A stretch of 64,000 nucleotides of DNA from Actinomycetospora cinnamomea (GCF_003096675.1 NZ_QEKW01000016.1:1-64000); one strand, 5' to 3'; shown: positions 31,969 to 40,852, counted from the first letter of the stretch. A program made the numbers and translations. Notes: generated from the sequence alone by a model not told the origin.

Positions 31969-33393
31969 GTGGCCCGGTCCCGCCCGCGCTGGCAGATGAC
32001 CACCCGCTCGCGCTTCGCCGTGGTGCTCGGCCTGGCCGGACTCGCCGTCGCCGGCGTGCAGCTGGCGATGCTCTCCGACCCGCCGACCGTGCTGCAGCTG
32101 GTGGTGGTCGCGTTCTGGAGCGTGGTGGGCGTGGCCTACCTCGTCTCGGCCGTGGCCCAGCGCCTCCGCGCCCGCCGTCGCCCCACCCCGGCCCCGGTGC
32201 CGGCGCCCGCCCCGCTCGACGAGATCGTCCCGGTGCCCGTGCGCCCCGCCCGCCCCCGGCCGCGGGCGGACACCGCGGCGCCGGACCCGCCGTCCGGGCC
32301 CGCGCCGGACGAGGGCGCGTCGCCGCCCGCCGAGGCCGCCCCCTCCGAGCCGACCAGGGTCGCCATCCGCGCTCGGCGTGCGGGAGCAACGGGAGCGACG
32401 GGAGCGACGGCGGTCCCCGAGCCGGTGACCACCGCAGCGCCCGCCCCGGGGGCCCCGACGCCGGCGCTCCAACCGTCCCCGACGCCCGCTCCGGCCCCGC
32501 CGACGCCGGTCCCGACGCCGGCGCCGAAGCCGGCCCCGCAGGCGGCGCCGACGCCGGTCCCGACGCCGGCGCCGAAGCCGGCACCGCAGGCGGCGCCGAA
32601 GCCGGCCCCGCAGGCGGCGCCGAAGCCGGCGCCGAAGCCGGCACCGCAGGCGGCGCCGAAGCCGGCCCCTCTGCCCGCACCGACGCCGGCGGCGGCGACC
32701 GTGACGTCGACCCCGACGTCGGTCCCGACGTCGACCCCCACGCCGTCGTCTACGGGGTCCCCGGCGCCGGCAGCGACGCTCGCTGCGGTGCCCGCGATGG
32801 CCCTCGTGTCGCCGGCCCCCGCACGCCCGACCCCGGCACCCCCGGCTCCGGCACCCCCGGCCCCCGCACGCCCGGGGCCGACGCGCTCGACCCCTGCACG
32901 GCCGGCACCTTCGTCCGCGGCCCCCGACCCGTCGCCGCGGCGCGCGGCCGGGCCGACGCCGCGTCCGGCCGCCCCGGCGCCGGAGGAGACGACCGACGCC
33001 TTCACCGTCCGTGCGGCGTCCCCGTCCCCGTCCCGGCAGGCCCCGACCGGCGGCGTGCCCGTCCCCGCGGAGTTCGGATCGGCGCTGTCCTTCGGGCCGT
33101 CGCGCGCCGCCGCGCCGAGACGTCGCGAGGCCCGCCCCGCCCGGCCCACACCGTCCGGCGGCCTGCCGCGGGTCGGCACGGGACCGATCGGGGAGTCGGG
33201 CGGCGAGCGACCGGCGGCGCACCGCCGGAGCGGGGCCCACGCGGCCCCCGACGGCGCCGTGCCGACGCCCCGCGCGCGACACCGGGCCGACGTGGAGGAC
33301 CCCGTCGCGGCCCGACGCCTCGGCGGGGAGCGGACCCGCGGGCGGCACGCGAGCGACGAGGCGCCGGCCGTCGGTGTCCGCGGTGGCCGGTAG
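31969..33393 (+). CDS. Membrane-anchored Pro/Ala-rich protein, unknown function
   Basis: 474 aa from GTG 31969 (GAGGAGG just upstream). Two N-terminal transmembrane helices (FAVVLGLAGLAVAGVQLAML and LQLVVVAFWSVVGVAYLVSAV) are followed by RLRARRR and then ~400 residues of Pro/Ala/Thr-rich, disordered sequence including (PKPAPQAA)n repeats. The tail holds basic Arg-rich patches. The composition resembles wall-spanning or cytoplasmic scaffolding tails. Other frames are also open across this stretch because of the composition, but only this one has the helices and RBS. It opens the accessory region after nei. Confidence 0.65.
   Translation: MARSRPRWQMTTRSRFAVVLGLAGLAVAGVQLAMLSDPPTVLQLVVVAFWSVVGVAYLVSAVAQRLRARRRPTPAPVPAPAPLDEIVPVPVRPARPRPRADTAAPDPPSGPAPDEGASPPAEAAPSEPTRVAIRARRAGATGATGATAVPEPVTTAAPAPGAPTPALQPSPTPAPAPPTPVPTPAPKPAPQAAPTPVPTPAPKPAPQAAPKPAPQAAPKPAPKPAPQAAPKPAPLPAPTPAAATVTSTPTSVPTSTPTPSSTGSPAPAATLAAVPAMALVSPAPARPTPAPPAPAPPAPARPGPTRSTPARPAPSSAAPDPSPRRAAGPTPRPAAPAPEETTDAFTVRAASPSPSRQAPTGGVPVPAEFGSALSFGPSRAAAPRRREARPARPTPSGGLPRVGTGPIGESGGERPAAHRRSGAHAAPDGAVPTPRARHRADVEDPVAARRLGGERTRGRHASDEAPAVGVRGGR
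32490..32670 (+). repeat. 24-bp coding tandem repeat, Lys-Pro-Ala-Pro-Gln-Ala-Ala
   Basis: Imperfect units built from GCGCCGAAGCCGGC and CCGCAGGCG, with interspersed CCGACGCCGGTC blocks. It encodes alternating PKPAPQAA and PTPVPTPA octapeptides. DNA similarity between units implies slippage and possible length variation. Confidence 0.85.
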
Positions 33394-33430
33394 CCTGGGC
33401 ATCGTCCGGTTCCGGCCACCGAGGAGCGCG

Positions 33431-33568
33431 ATGAGCAAGCGCACCGATCCCACCGAGGGCGTCTCGGAGCCCGACGTCTCGACGCCGCACCGCCCGTGGA
33501 TCCGCGTGACGACGGTCATCGTGCTCGCCGTGTTCGTCCTCGCCACCCTGGTGAGCGCGCTGCTGTAG
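33431..33568 (+). CDS. Small single-helix membrane protein (45 aa)
   Basis: A 45-residue reading frame with ATG 33431 after GAGGAGCGCG. The first 22 residues are polar (SKRTDPTEGVSEPDVSTPHRP), then one C-terminal membrane helix of about 20 hydrophobic residues ends LVSALL. It lies 37 bases after the Pro/Ala-rich gene and 8 before the MmcQ gene, so it is likely co-transcribed. Function unknown. Confidence 0.6.
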   Translation: MSKRTDPTEGVSEPDVSTPHRPWIRVTTVIVLAVFVLATLVSALL

Positions 33569-33576
33569 CCGCCACC

Positions 33577-33960
33577 ATGTCCGATGTGGACCCGGACGTG
33601 CTGGTCGAGCGGCTGCGTGCGGTGTGCCTCGCGCTGCCCGAGGTCACCGAGAAGATCAGCCACGGCTCGCCGAGCTGGTTCGTGCGCAGGATGTTCGTGA
33701 GCTGGGTCGGCCGCCACCACGGCGACCCGCACCTCTCGCTCTGGGCGGCCGCGCCCGAGGGCGCCCAGGCCGAGATGGTCGCCGCCGAGCCCGACCGGTT
33801 CTTCGTCCCGCCCTACGTCGGGCACCGCGGGTGGCTGGGGATGCGCCTCGACGTCGCCGGCGGCCCGGACTGGGACGAGATCCGCGAGGTCGTCACCGAC
33901 GCCTACCGGTGCACGGCCCCGCGCCGTCTGGTCGCGCAGCTCGAGACCCACGGCCCTTGA
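33577..33960 (+). CDS. MmcQ/YjbR family DNA-binding protein
   Basis: 127 aa. The pattern LPEVTEKISHGSPSWFVRRMFVSW ... RFFVPPYVGHRGWLGMRLD ... DEIREVVTDAYRCTAPRRLVAQL is the YjbR/CyaY-like fold. ATG 33577 is chosen because the family starts just before VDPDVLVERL. Members are presumed DNA-binding but their role is unsettled. Its stop overlaps the -35 element of the next promoter. Confidence 0.85.
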   Translation: MSDVDPDVLVERLRAVCLALPEVTEKISHGSPSWFVRRMFVSWVGRHHGDPHLSLWAAAPEGAQAEMVAAEPDRFFVPPYVGHRGWLGMRLDVAGGPDWDEIREVVTDAYRCTAPRRLVAQLETHGP

Positions 33961-33987
33961 CCTCGACCATGGTCGAGGTCGCACGCT
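33957..33987 (+). promoter_or_regulatory. MerR-family-type promoter with palindromic 19-bp spacer
   Basis: TTGACC (33957-33962) and a weak -10 CACGCT (33982-33987) are 19 bases apart. A 22-bp perfect palindrome (GACCTCGACCA and its complement, 33959-33980) fills the spacer. The long spacer carrying a dyad is the hallmark of MerR-regulated promoters. The next gene starts 7 bases after the -10, so its mRNA would be leaderless. Confidence 0.65.
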
Positions 33988-33993
33988 CCTGAC

Positions 33994-34710
33994 GTGAGTG
34001 ACGAGCTGCCGCCCCTGCCCGACGACTGGTCACGCGCCCTCGCCGTGGCCGCGCACCCCGACGACCTCGAGTACGGCACGGCCGCGGCCGTCGCGGCGTG
34101 GACCGCGGCGGGCCGGTCCGTGTCGTACGTGCTGGTCACCCGCGGCGAGGCCGGCATGGCCGGCACGCCCCCGGAGAGCGCCGCCGCCATCCGCGAGGAC
34201 GAGGAGCGGCGCAGCGCCGCGGCGGTCGGGGTGCACGACCTGCGCTTCCTCGGCCACCGTGACGGCGTCGTCACCGAGGGCCTCGACCTGCGCCGTGACC
34301 TGGCGAGGGAGATCCGGCGCGCGCGTCCCGAGCTGGTCGTGGTCACGAATCACCACGAGACCTTCGGCCCCGGTATGTGGAACAGCGCCGACCACCGGGC
34401 GGTCGGCCGCGCGACACTCGACGCGGTGGGCGACGCCGGCAACGCGTGGATCTTCCCCGAGCTCGTCGACGAGGGCTTCGAACCGTGGCCAGGCGTGCGG
34501 CACGTCGCCGTGGCCCACTCGCCGCAGCCCACCCATGCCGTGGACGTGACGGGCTGGCGCGACGCCGCCATCGCCTCCCTGTCGGAGCAGAAGGCCTACC
34601 TCGCCGCGCTGGACCCGCGCCCCGTCGCCGAGCAGGCCCGCGACATCGTCCTCATGACCACGGGCGGCGAGGACGGGCCGGTGCAGGTGCGGTTCGAGGT
34701 CTTCGGTTAG
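33994..34710 (+). CDS. PIG-L/LmbE family N-deacetylase
   Basis: 238 aa. The zinc motif AHPDDLEYG is at ~20, with a second metal ligand in NSADHRAVGRATLDA; LVTRGEAGMAG and VVTNHHETFGPGMWN are typical of actinobacterial members. The family includes MshB (mycothiol) and Mca, but this gene is not next to other mycothiol genes and may act on another amide or on xenobiotics. GTG 33994 lies right at the predicted transcription start. The stop overlaps the convergent SGNH gene by 4 bases. Confidence 0.9.
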   Translation: MSDELPPLPDDWSRALAVAAHPDDLEYGTAAAVAAWTAAGRSVSYVLVTRGEAGMAGTPPESAAAIREDEERRSAAAVGVHDLRFLGHRDGVVTEGLDLRRDLAREIRRARPELVVVTNHHETFGPGMWNSADHRAVGRATLDAVGDAGNAWIFPELVDEGFEPWPGVRHVAVAHSPQPTHAVDVTGWRDAAIASLSEQKAYLAALDPRPVAEQARDIVLMTTGGEDGPVQVRFEVFG

Positions 34711-35621
34711 CCGGTGAACAGCGGGAGCCCGCCGGCCTCGGCGCCGCGACCGTCGACGGGCGGGGCCGCGGTGGCGCTCGGTGGTGTGGTGGCCGGCGGC
34801 GGGGCAGCCGCGGCGGGCGCGGCGAGAGCGGCCACCATGCCCAGCGCGTGGCCGCTCGCGGTGGGGGCGCCGGCGAGCAGGGTGTCGGCGCCGGTCAGCG
34901 GCGTGAGCCACGGCTCGGGCGCGCAGACCCCGTGCCCGCGGAAGGTGTCGCGCACGTCGACGAAGCGCATCCCGGCGGCGACGGCCCGTTCGGCGAGGAC
35001 GCCGTCGAGCCGGGTCACCGCGTCGTCGAGGCGCGTGGCGCGGGAGATGTCGGCCGGGCCGGCGGGGCACGCGCGGCCCTCGGCGAGCAACGGGTAGCCG
35101 GTGATGCTGACCGCGGCGCGGGGCGCGCGCCGGCGCATGTCGGCGAGGGCGGTGTCCAGGGCACCGGGCAGGGACGCCAGGGCCTGGTCGAAGCGGGCCG
35201 CGGCGGCGTCGCACCGCGCGGCGGTGCCGGCGGCCGAGCACGCGGCGGCGAGGGCGCCGAGGCCCGTCGCGTCGGCGCCGACGGTCGCGCTGACGACCTC
35301 GGTGGCCGGGGTCAGCGAGGTGAACTGGTCGTTGCCGCCGCCGGTGGACGACGCGCACGCCCGCGAGGTCCAGAAGGTCTCGCCGCCCGCCCGGGCGATC
35401 ACCGCAGGGTAGGCCAGGACGCTGCGCCGGCACGTGCCCGAGGCGGCCTCGACCCCGCCGGCCGCGGTGCCGGCGGCCCACGAGTCGCCGAGCGCCACCC
35501 GGCGGGCGCCGTCGCCGCCGGAGGCGGGGCTCCCGGCGGGCAGCGCCGCGACGGGCACCGCCGGGACCAGGGCCAGCGCCGCGCCCACGAGCACCGCCGC
35601 CACGACCGACCGCGTCCGCAT
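34707..35621 (-). CDS. Secreted SGNH/GDSL hydrolase
   Basis: 304 aa. A signal peptide (MRTRSVVAAVLVGAALALVPAVPVAA) is followed by the block-I nucleophile in RVALGDSWAAG, then a Gly/Asn region (STGGGNDQF) and a C-terminal PTASGHALGM carrying the catalytic His. Six cysteines suggest disulfides, as in Streptomyces SCO7513-type lipases. The C-terminus is a short Pro/Ala tail. An extracellular lipase or esterase is likely. Confidence 0.87.
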   Translation of the reverse strand: MRTRSVVAAVLVGAALALVPAVPVAALPAGSPASGGDGARRVALGDSWAAGTAAGGVEAASGTCRRSVLAYPAVIARAGGETFWTSRACASSTGGGNDQFTSLTPATEVVSATVGADATGLGALAAACSAAGTAARCDAAAARFDQALASLPGALDTALADMRRRAPRAAVSITGYPLLAEGRACPAGPADISRATRLDDAVTRLDGVLAERAVAAGMRFVDVRDTFRGHGVCAPEPWLTPLTGADTLLAGAPTASGHALGMVAALAAPAAAAPPPATTPPSATAAPPVDGRGAEAGGLPLFTG

Positions 35622-35712
35622 CGCGTCACCCCTCCGCCCGAGATCGACGCCGGTCAGTGTCGGCCTCGACACCCACAGGAGGCCGGGACGTCACGCCGTC
35701 GCGGCGGCACGA

Positions 35713-36921
35713 TCACCCACACGAGGTGCGCGGAGCGCACGGATCGGTCAGGGCGGGGCGGTCGAGGGCGAACGCGCCGATGGGGTGGCGGGTGGTCCCC
35801 GTCGTGGCGAGGTCGGCGAGGATCCGCCCGATCAGCGAGGCGAACGTGAACGCGTGCCCCGCCCCTACGGCGACGCTCACGCGCGGCGTTCCGGGCACCG
35901 TGTCGATGACGTCGTGCTGGTCGGGCGCGATCGTGCAGAGGCGGGTCCTCGTGGACAGCTCCGGGCCGCCGAAGCCGGGGAGGTGCTCGGCGAGGAAGGC
36001 CTCCTGGCGCTTCCGCCGCAGGGGGTCGGGTTCGTCGGTGCGGGTGTCGGCGGGGACCTCGTGCCCGCCGCTGTGCTGGCCCAGCTTCGTGGCCACCTCG
36101 CCGTGCACCGGGAAGCCGTGGAAGTCGTGGAAGTCGTCCGCGCCGTGCCACGTGAACACCGGGAAGCGCGCCGACGAGAAGTCGAGCAGGTTCGGCGTGG
36201 CGTAGGAGGTGACCTGCTCCTGGGTGACCGTCAGCGGGAGCCGGATCAGGCCGTCGAGCACCTCGTTGGTGCGGGCGTCGGCGGTGACGACGACGTGCTC
36301 GGCGCGGATCACCTCGTCGTCGAGCACGACCTCGACGTGCCCGGCGGTGGGGCGCAGGGCCCGGACGGGGGAGTGCTCGCGGACCTCCGCGCCGTGCCCG
36401 CGGGCCAGGGCGACGTGGGTGGCGTCGGCGCGGCGGGCGTCGACGACGCCCGTGCGTCGCTGGTAGAAGGCCTCCTCGGTGCCGTGGAGGTGGAACTGGG
36501 GCCAGCGCCGCATCACCCCGCGGGCGTCGAGCAGCTCGAAGTCGACGCCGTGGCGGTCGGCGACGGCCGCGTAGCCGCCGAGGTTGCGGCCCACGGTGGC
36601 GAGCCCCAGCCGGGACTCCACGTCCTCGATCACCAGCCCGCCGGTCTCGGCGACCAGCGTCTGCCCGGAGACCCGCTCGAGGTCGCGCCAGGCGGCGTAC
36701 GCGGCGGGGGCGAGGGCGGCGTAGGCGTCCTGGTGCTGGGCGTAGCGGATGATCCGCGAGTGGTCCTGGCTCGCGCCGTGGTCGTGGCCGAGGGTGTGGC
36801 GCTCGAGGACCAGCACGCGGCCCCCCGCCGCGCGGGAGAGCCAGTAGGCGGCGGCGGAGCCGAGGCCTCCACAGCCGACGACGACGTAGCGGTGGTCGGA
36901 CCGTGATCGAGTGCTGTGCAC
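35713..36921 (-). CDS. Sarcosine oxidase / N-methyltryptophan oxidase-like FAD enzyme
   Basis: 402 aa. The FAD-binding dinucleotide fold starts YVVVGCGGLGSAAAYWLSRA, followed by GASQDHSRIIRYAQHQDAYA, characteristic of monomeric sarcosine oxidase (MSOX/MTOX). The Cys in RTRLCTIAPDQHDVIDTVP aligns with the covalent flavin attachment cysteine, and VAVGAGHAFTFASLIGRILA closes the fold. It oxidises N-methyl amino acids, releasing formaldehyde and H2O2. GTG 36921. Divergent from a LysR regulator, its probable controller. Confidence 0.88.
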   Translation of the reverse strand: MHSTRSRSDHRYVVVGCGGLGSAAAYWLSRAAGGRVLVLERHTLGHDHGASQDHSRIIRYAQHQDAYAALAPAAYAAWRDLERVSGQTLVAETGGLVIEDVESRLGLATVGRNLGGYAAVADRHGVDFELLDARGVMRRWPQFHLHGTEEAFYQRRTGVVDARRADATHVALARGHGAEVREHSPVRALRPTAGHVEVVLDDEVIRAEHVVVTADARTNEVLDGLIRLPLTVTQEQVTSYATPNLLDFSSARFPVFTWHGADDFHDFHGFPVHGEVATKLGQHSGGHEVPADTRTDEPDPLRRKRQEAFLAEHLPGFGGPELSTRTRLCTIAPDQHDVIDTVPGTPRVSVAVGAGHAFTFASLIGRILADLATTGTTRHPIGAFALDRPALTDPCAPRTSCG

Positions 36922-37064
36922 GGTGATCGCTCCGGGTCGGCGCTGCCGGTGGTGCCCTCACCTTCGCCCGTCACCCCTCCGTGCGGTGTGGATCGGCGAT
37001 GCGCCCTGCCACTGCTCCCATCAGGGAGGGCTTATGAGCGGTCCGGCGGGGCAGGATCGACCGC

Positions 37065-37952
37065 ATGGACGTCGAGCTGCGCCAGCTGCGGGTGTTCCTC
37101 ACCGTCGCTTCGGAGCTGCACTTCAGCCGCGCCGCCCGGCGGCTGCACGTCAGCCAGCCCGCGCTGTCGCAGCAGATCCGGGCGCTCGAGAAGACCCTCG
37201 GTGCGGCGTTGTTCGACCGCTCGAGCCGCGCCACCGAGCTCACGCCGGCGGGACGGGTGCTCCTGGACGCCGCGCCGCGCGTGCTGTTCGAGGCCGAGCG
37301 GGCGCAGTCGCTGGTCACGCAGGCGGCGAACGGGGCGGTGGGGCTGCTCGTCGTCGGGTCGGTGGGCACGGCGCTGGCCTCGATCACCCCGCGCATCCTG
37401 CGGGCGATGCGGGCGTCGTTCCCCGACCTGCAGCTCGAGGTCTCCCAGCAGGACACGGCCGCGCAGCTCGTCGCGCTCGCCGACGGCCGTCTCGACGTGG
37501 GCGTGGTGCGGGCGGCGTCGCCGACGGCGACGGTGGCGGTCGAGCACCTCGTCTCCGAGCCACTGCTGGCCGCGCTGCCGGGCGACCACCCCCTCGCCGG
37601 GGAGGACGAGATCGACCCCGCGGCCCTGGCCGAGGAGCCCTTCGTGCTCTGGCCGCGCCCGCTGGGCCGGGCGTTCTTCGACATCATCACCGCGTACTGC
37701 CGCGACCACGGTTTCAGCCCGCGGATCGTCGCCGAGGGCGCGGACATCGAGACCCAGCTCGGGCTCGTCGCCGCCGGGCTGGGCGTGTCGCTGCAGCCGG
37801 CCTACTACGCGAACCTGCGCCCGCCCGGCGTGGTGTTCCGCCCGCTGTCGGGCGAGGTCCCGATGGTGTCGCTGCAGGTCGCCTGGCGCCGCAACGACCA
37901 CTCGCCGGCCGTGGCGCACTTCGTCGACGCGGCCCGCGCCTCCGCCCCGTGA
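37065..37952 (+). CDS. LysR-family transcriptional regulator
   Basis: 295 aa. The N-terminal wHTH ELRQLRVFLTVASELHFSRAARRLHVSQPALSQQIRALEKTLGAALFDR is textbook LysR, and the rest is a periplasmic-binding-like effector domain. ATG 37065 is 143 bases from the divergent oxidase start. The intergenic region has a CCCTG-N13-CAGGG inverted repeat (37004-37026) that could be its operator. The stop codon falls inside the palindrome at 37949. Confidence 0.93.
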   Translation: MDVELRQLRVFLTVASELHFSRAARRLHVSQPALSQQIRALEKTLGAALFDRSSRATELTPAGRVLLDAAPRVLFEAERAQSLVTQAANGAVGLLVVGSVGTALASITPRILRAMRASFPDLQLEVSQQDTAAQLVALADGRLDVGVVRAASPTATVAVEHLVSEPLLAALPGDHPLAGEDEIDPAALAEEPFVLWPRPLGRAFFDIITAYCRDHGFSPRIVAEGADIETQLGLVAAGLGVSLQPAYYANLRPPGVVFRPLSGEVPMVSLQVAWRRNDHSPAVAHFVDAARASAP

Positions 37953-37986
37953 GAGCGGCCCGGCTGTAGCCGGGAAATCCGCTCAC
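37949..37986. terminator. 38-bp GTGAG/CTCAC hairpin at convergent gene ends
   Basis: GTGAGAGCGGCCCGGCT, loop GT, AGCCGGGAAATCCGCTCAC. The inner CCCGGCT/AGCCGGG and outer ends pair, with bulges between. It contains the lysR stop and lies 5 bases from the SDR stop on the other strand. The CGGCTGTAGCCG core is shared with the hairpin at 11481. Confidence 0.65.
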
Positions 37987-37991
37987 ATGGG

Positions 37992-38699
37992 TCACCAGGG
38001 CACGTGCTCGCCGTCCTGGAGGAACGAGCCGGAGGGGAACGAGGCGGGGTAGCGGACTACCTCGACGATCCCGGCCGCGCCGTCGGCCACCGGGCGCCCG
38101 CTCGGGCCTCCCATGTCGGTGGCGGTCCAGCCCGGCGACACGGCGTGCACCGCGATGCCGTCGCGGGTCAGCGCGTCGGCGAACACCCGGGTCAGCGCGT
38201 TGACCCCGGCCTTCGACACGCTGTAGGCGGGTGAGGTCGCGCCCATCCGCGTCAGCGAGCCCAGCCCACTGGTGACGTTGACGATCACCGGTTCGTGCCC
38301 GGCGCGCAGCAGCGGGACGAACGCCTGCGTGAGCCGCCAGGGCGCGAGCACGTTCGTGCGCCACGCGCCGTCGGCGATCTCGAGGTCCTCGACCACGGGG
38401 TCCGAGCCCGCGTCGTAGTGCGCCGCGGCGTTGTTCACGAGGGCGTCGAGGTGCCCGTGCCGGCGGTCGACGGCCTCCACCGCGGCCTGCACCGACTCGG
38501 GGTCGGTGACGTCGAGGGTCAGCGGCCAGGCGTGCTCGCCCAGCTCCTTCGCCACCGATGCGCCGGCCTGGGCGTCGCGCGCCGCGACCACCGCGGTGCA
38601 GGGCTCGTCGCCCGTCACGAGCTGGCGGGCGATCTCCGGGCCCAGCCCGCGGCCGCCGCCGGTTACGAGGACGACGCGCTCGCGGTTGCGTTCGCTCAT
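37992..38699 (-). CDS. Short-chain dehydrogenase/reductase (carbonyl-reductase-like)
   Basis: 235 aa classical SDR. The cofactor motif is VLVTGGGRGLGPEIARQL, NNAAAH follows, and the catalytic Ser and YSVSK are in VTSGLGSL ... SPAYSVSKAGVNALTRVFA. The PGWTATDMGG tail resembles plant- and mammal-like carbonyl reductases. NADP(H) is likely from the Arg after the Gly motif (AARDAQ). Substrate unknown. ATG 38699 is 120 bases from the divergent P450. Confidence 0.9.
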   Translation of the reverse strand: MSERNRERVVLVTGGGRGLGPEIARQLVTGDEPCTAVVAARDAQAGASVAKELGEHAWPLTLDVTDPESVQAAVEAVDRRHGHLDALVNNAAAHYDAGSDPVVEDLEIADGAWRTNVLAPWRLTQAFVPLLRAGHEPVIVNVTSGLGSLTRMGATSPAYSVSKAGVNALTRVFADALTRDGIAVHAVSPGWTATDMGGPSGRPVADGAAGIVEVVRYPASFPSGSFLQDGEHVPW

Positions 38700-38819
38700 G
38701 GGAGAGGTGGTGCCCGCCGCGTGGACAGCGCACGCGTGAGGTGGACACCTCAGGACCGAGAAACGGCAGCGCGCTCCCACTTCGCGTACGGTCGAGCCAT
38801 TCCGAGCAGGGGAGCGGCG

Positions 38820-40016
38820 ATGAGCACCACGAGCGGGACCCCCACGATTCCCCGCCACATGCAGCGCGACCGGTTCGCCCCGGTCCCCGAGACGCAGGCC
38901 GCCCGCGACGAGCCGGGGCTCCCGACGATCCGCACCGCGTTCGGCACGACGGCCCGGCTCGTGACGCGCCACGCCGACGTGCGCGAGGTGCTCGGCGACG
39001 CCGAGCGCTTCTCCAACGCCTCGATGCCGCCGCTGCCCCTGCCGGACGAGGAGTCCGTGGAGGACCGCCGCGCCGGGCAGCTGCTCCTGCAGGACCCGCC
39101 CGAGCACACCCGGCTGCGCCGCCTGCTCACCGGCGAGTTCACCGTCAAGCGCATCCGCCGCCTCGAGCCGCGCATCGCCGAGATCGTCGACGACCATCTC
39201 GACGCGATGGCCGCCGCGGGCCCGCCGGCCGAGCTCGTCAGCGCGTTCGCCCTGCCCGTGCCCAGCCTGGTGATCTGCGAGCTGCTCGGCGTCCCGTACA
39301 CCGACCGCGGCGAGTTCCAGGGCCGCGCGGCCCGCCAGCTCGACGTCAGCCGTCCGCTCGAGGAGCGCGGCCGCCTCGCGGTCGAGGGTCGCGAGTACAT
39401 GGGCGAGCTGGTCGACCGCGCCCGCGCCGAGCCGGGCGAGGACATGCTCGGCATGCTCGTGCGCGAGCACGGCGACGACCTCACGCGCTCCGAGCTCATC
39501 GGCGTCGCGAACCTGCTGCTCATCGCCGGCCACGAGACGACGGCCAACATGCTGGGGCTCGGCACGCTCGCCCTCCTCCGGGCGCCCGACCAGCTCGCCC
39601 GTGTCCGCGACGAGCCCGACGCCGTCGCGCCGGCCATCGAGGAGTTGCTGCGCTTCCTGTCGGTGGTGCACTCCGGCGTGCCGCGGACCGTCCGCCACGA
39701 CACCACGGTCGGCGGCACGCCCGTCGCCGCCAGGGAGCTGCTGGTCCTGAGCCTGCCCGCCGCCAACCGCGACCCCGCGGCCGTCACCGACCCCGACGAG
39801 CTCGACGTCACCCGCACGGTCGCCCCGCACCTGGCCTTCGGGCACGGCGTGCACCACTGCCTCGGCGCCCCGCTGGCCCGCGCGGAGATGGCGGTGGCGT
39901 TCCCCGCCCTGTTCCGGCGCTTCCCCCCGCTCGCGCTGGGCATACCGTTCGACGAGATCGAGTTCCGCTCGGCCACCGTGGTGCACGGGCTGCGCGCGCT
40001 GCCCGTCACCTGGTGA
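38820..40016 (+). CDS. Cytochrome P450
   Basis: 398 aa soluble bacterial P450. The I-helix motif is LLIAGHETTANMLG, the ExxR is in EELLRF, and the heme loop is FGHGVHHCLGAPLARAEM with the Cys at ~347. ATG 38820 follows a GGGGAGCGGCG stretch. It inserts one oxygen atom into an organic substrate; the substrate is not predictable. A dedicated 3Fe-4S ferredoxin follows 23 bases later and a TetR gene comes next, a common catabolic or tailoring layout. No ferredoxin reductase is present. Confidence 0.95.
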   Translation: MSTTSGTPTIPRHMQRDRFAPVPETQAARDEPGLPTIRTAFGTTARLVTRHADVREVLGDAERFSNASMPPLPLPDEESVEDRRAGQLLLQDPPEHTRLRRLLTGEFTVKRIRRLEPRIAEIVDDHLDAMAAAGPPAELVSAFALPVPSLVICELLGVPYTDRGEFQGRAARQLDVSRPLEERGRLAVEGREYMGELVDRARAEPGEDMLGMLVREHGDDLTRSELIGVANLLLIAGHETTANMLGLGTLALLRAPDQLARVRDEPDAVAPAIEELLRFLSVVHSGVPRTVRHDTTVGGTPVAARELLVLSLPAANRDPAAVTDPDELDVTRTVAPHLAFGHGVHHCLGAPLARAEMAVAFPALFRRFPPLALGIPFDEIEFRSATVVHGLRALPVTW

Positions 40017-40039
40017 TCCACCACCACCCGAGGAGGACC

Positions 40040-40234
40040 ATGCGCATCGAGGCCAACCGGGACGTCTGCATCGGCGCCGGCAACTGCGTGCTCGCCGCCG
40101 AGGACGTCTTCGACCAGGACGACGAGGCCCTGGTCGTCGTGCTCGAGGAGCACCCGTCGGACGACCAGGTCGCCGAGGTGCGCAACGCCGTGGCGCAGTG
40201 CCCGTCGGGAGCCCTGGGCCTCGTCGAGGACTGA
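40040..40234 (+). CDS. 3Fe-4S ferredoxin
   Basis: 64 aa, ATG after GAGGAGGACC. Three cluster cysteines are visible, C10-x5-C16 and C54 (QCPSGAL); the position of a fourth ligand is Ala13, so a [3Fe-4S] cluster is expected. Acidic surface. It is the probable electron donor to the P450 directly upstream, with which it is co-transcribed. Confidence 0.93.
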   Translation: MRIEANRDVCIGAGNCVLAAEDVFDQDDEALVVVLEEHPSDDQVAEVRNAVAQCPSGALGLVED

Positions 40235-40279
40235 GCGACCGATCGCGCACGACCGGTCACCACCGGTACCCTCTGCCCG

Positions 40280-40852
40280 ATGTCCGTGACGTCCGGTCCG
40301 ACGTCCGGCCCGCTGACCCGTGCGGACCGGCCGCTGCGCGCCGACGCGGCCCGCAACCACGCCGCGATCCTCGCCGCCGCCGGTGCCGCCCTCGCGGCGT
40401 GCGGGCCGGACGTCTCGCTGGAGGAGGTCGCGCGGCGGGCGGGCGTCGCCCCGTCGACGCTCTACCGACGCTTCGCCGGGCGCGACGAGCTGGTGGCCGC
40501 CGTGCTCGAGGACCACGTCGCCGCGTCGGTGGAACCGCTGCTCGCGCGGGCGGCCGAGGTGGCCGACCCGTGGGAGGCGATCGCCGGGGTGCTCGAGGGG
40601 CTCGTCGACGACGTCACCCGCCACCGCGCCCTGCTCACCGCCGCCTCGGCCACCGGGGCGTTCACCCCCGAGCTCGCCGCGCGCACGCTCGCCCCCCTCG
40701 GCGAGCTGCTGCGGCGCGCCCAGGCCGCCGGCGTGGTGCGCGCGGACCTGGAGCCCGAGGACCTGCCGACCGTCGTGCACATGGCCGTCGTGACCGCCGA
40801 CCCCCGTCGCTTCCTCGGGCTGCTGCTCGATGCGCTCCGCGCACGTGAGTGA
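40280..40852 (+). CDS. TetR-family transcriptional regulator
   Basis: 190 aa. The HTH is LEEVARRAGVAPSTLYRRFAGRDELVAAVLEDHV, preceded by an Arg-rich N-terminal arm. A probable -10 (TACCCT, 40267-40272) lies 7 bases before ATG 40280, so the transcript may be leaderless; GACCGGTC-type dyads just upstream could be its operator. It probably controls the P450-ferredoxin pair or the following permease. The stop codon touches the palindrome at 40845. Confidence 0.9.
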   Translation: MSVTSGPTSGPLTRADRPLRADAARNHAAILAAAGAALAACGPDVSLEEVARRAGVAPSTLYRRFAGRDELVAAVLEDHVAASVEPLLARAAEVADPWEAIAGVLEGLVDDVTRHRALLTAASATGAFTPELAARTLAPLGELLRRAQAAGVVRADLEPEDLPTVVHMAVVTADPRRFLGLLLDALRARE

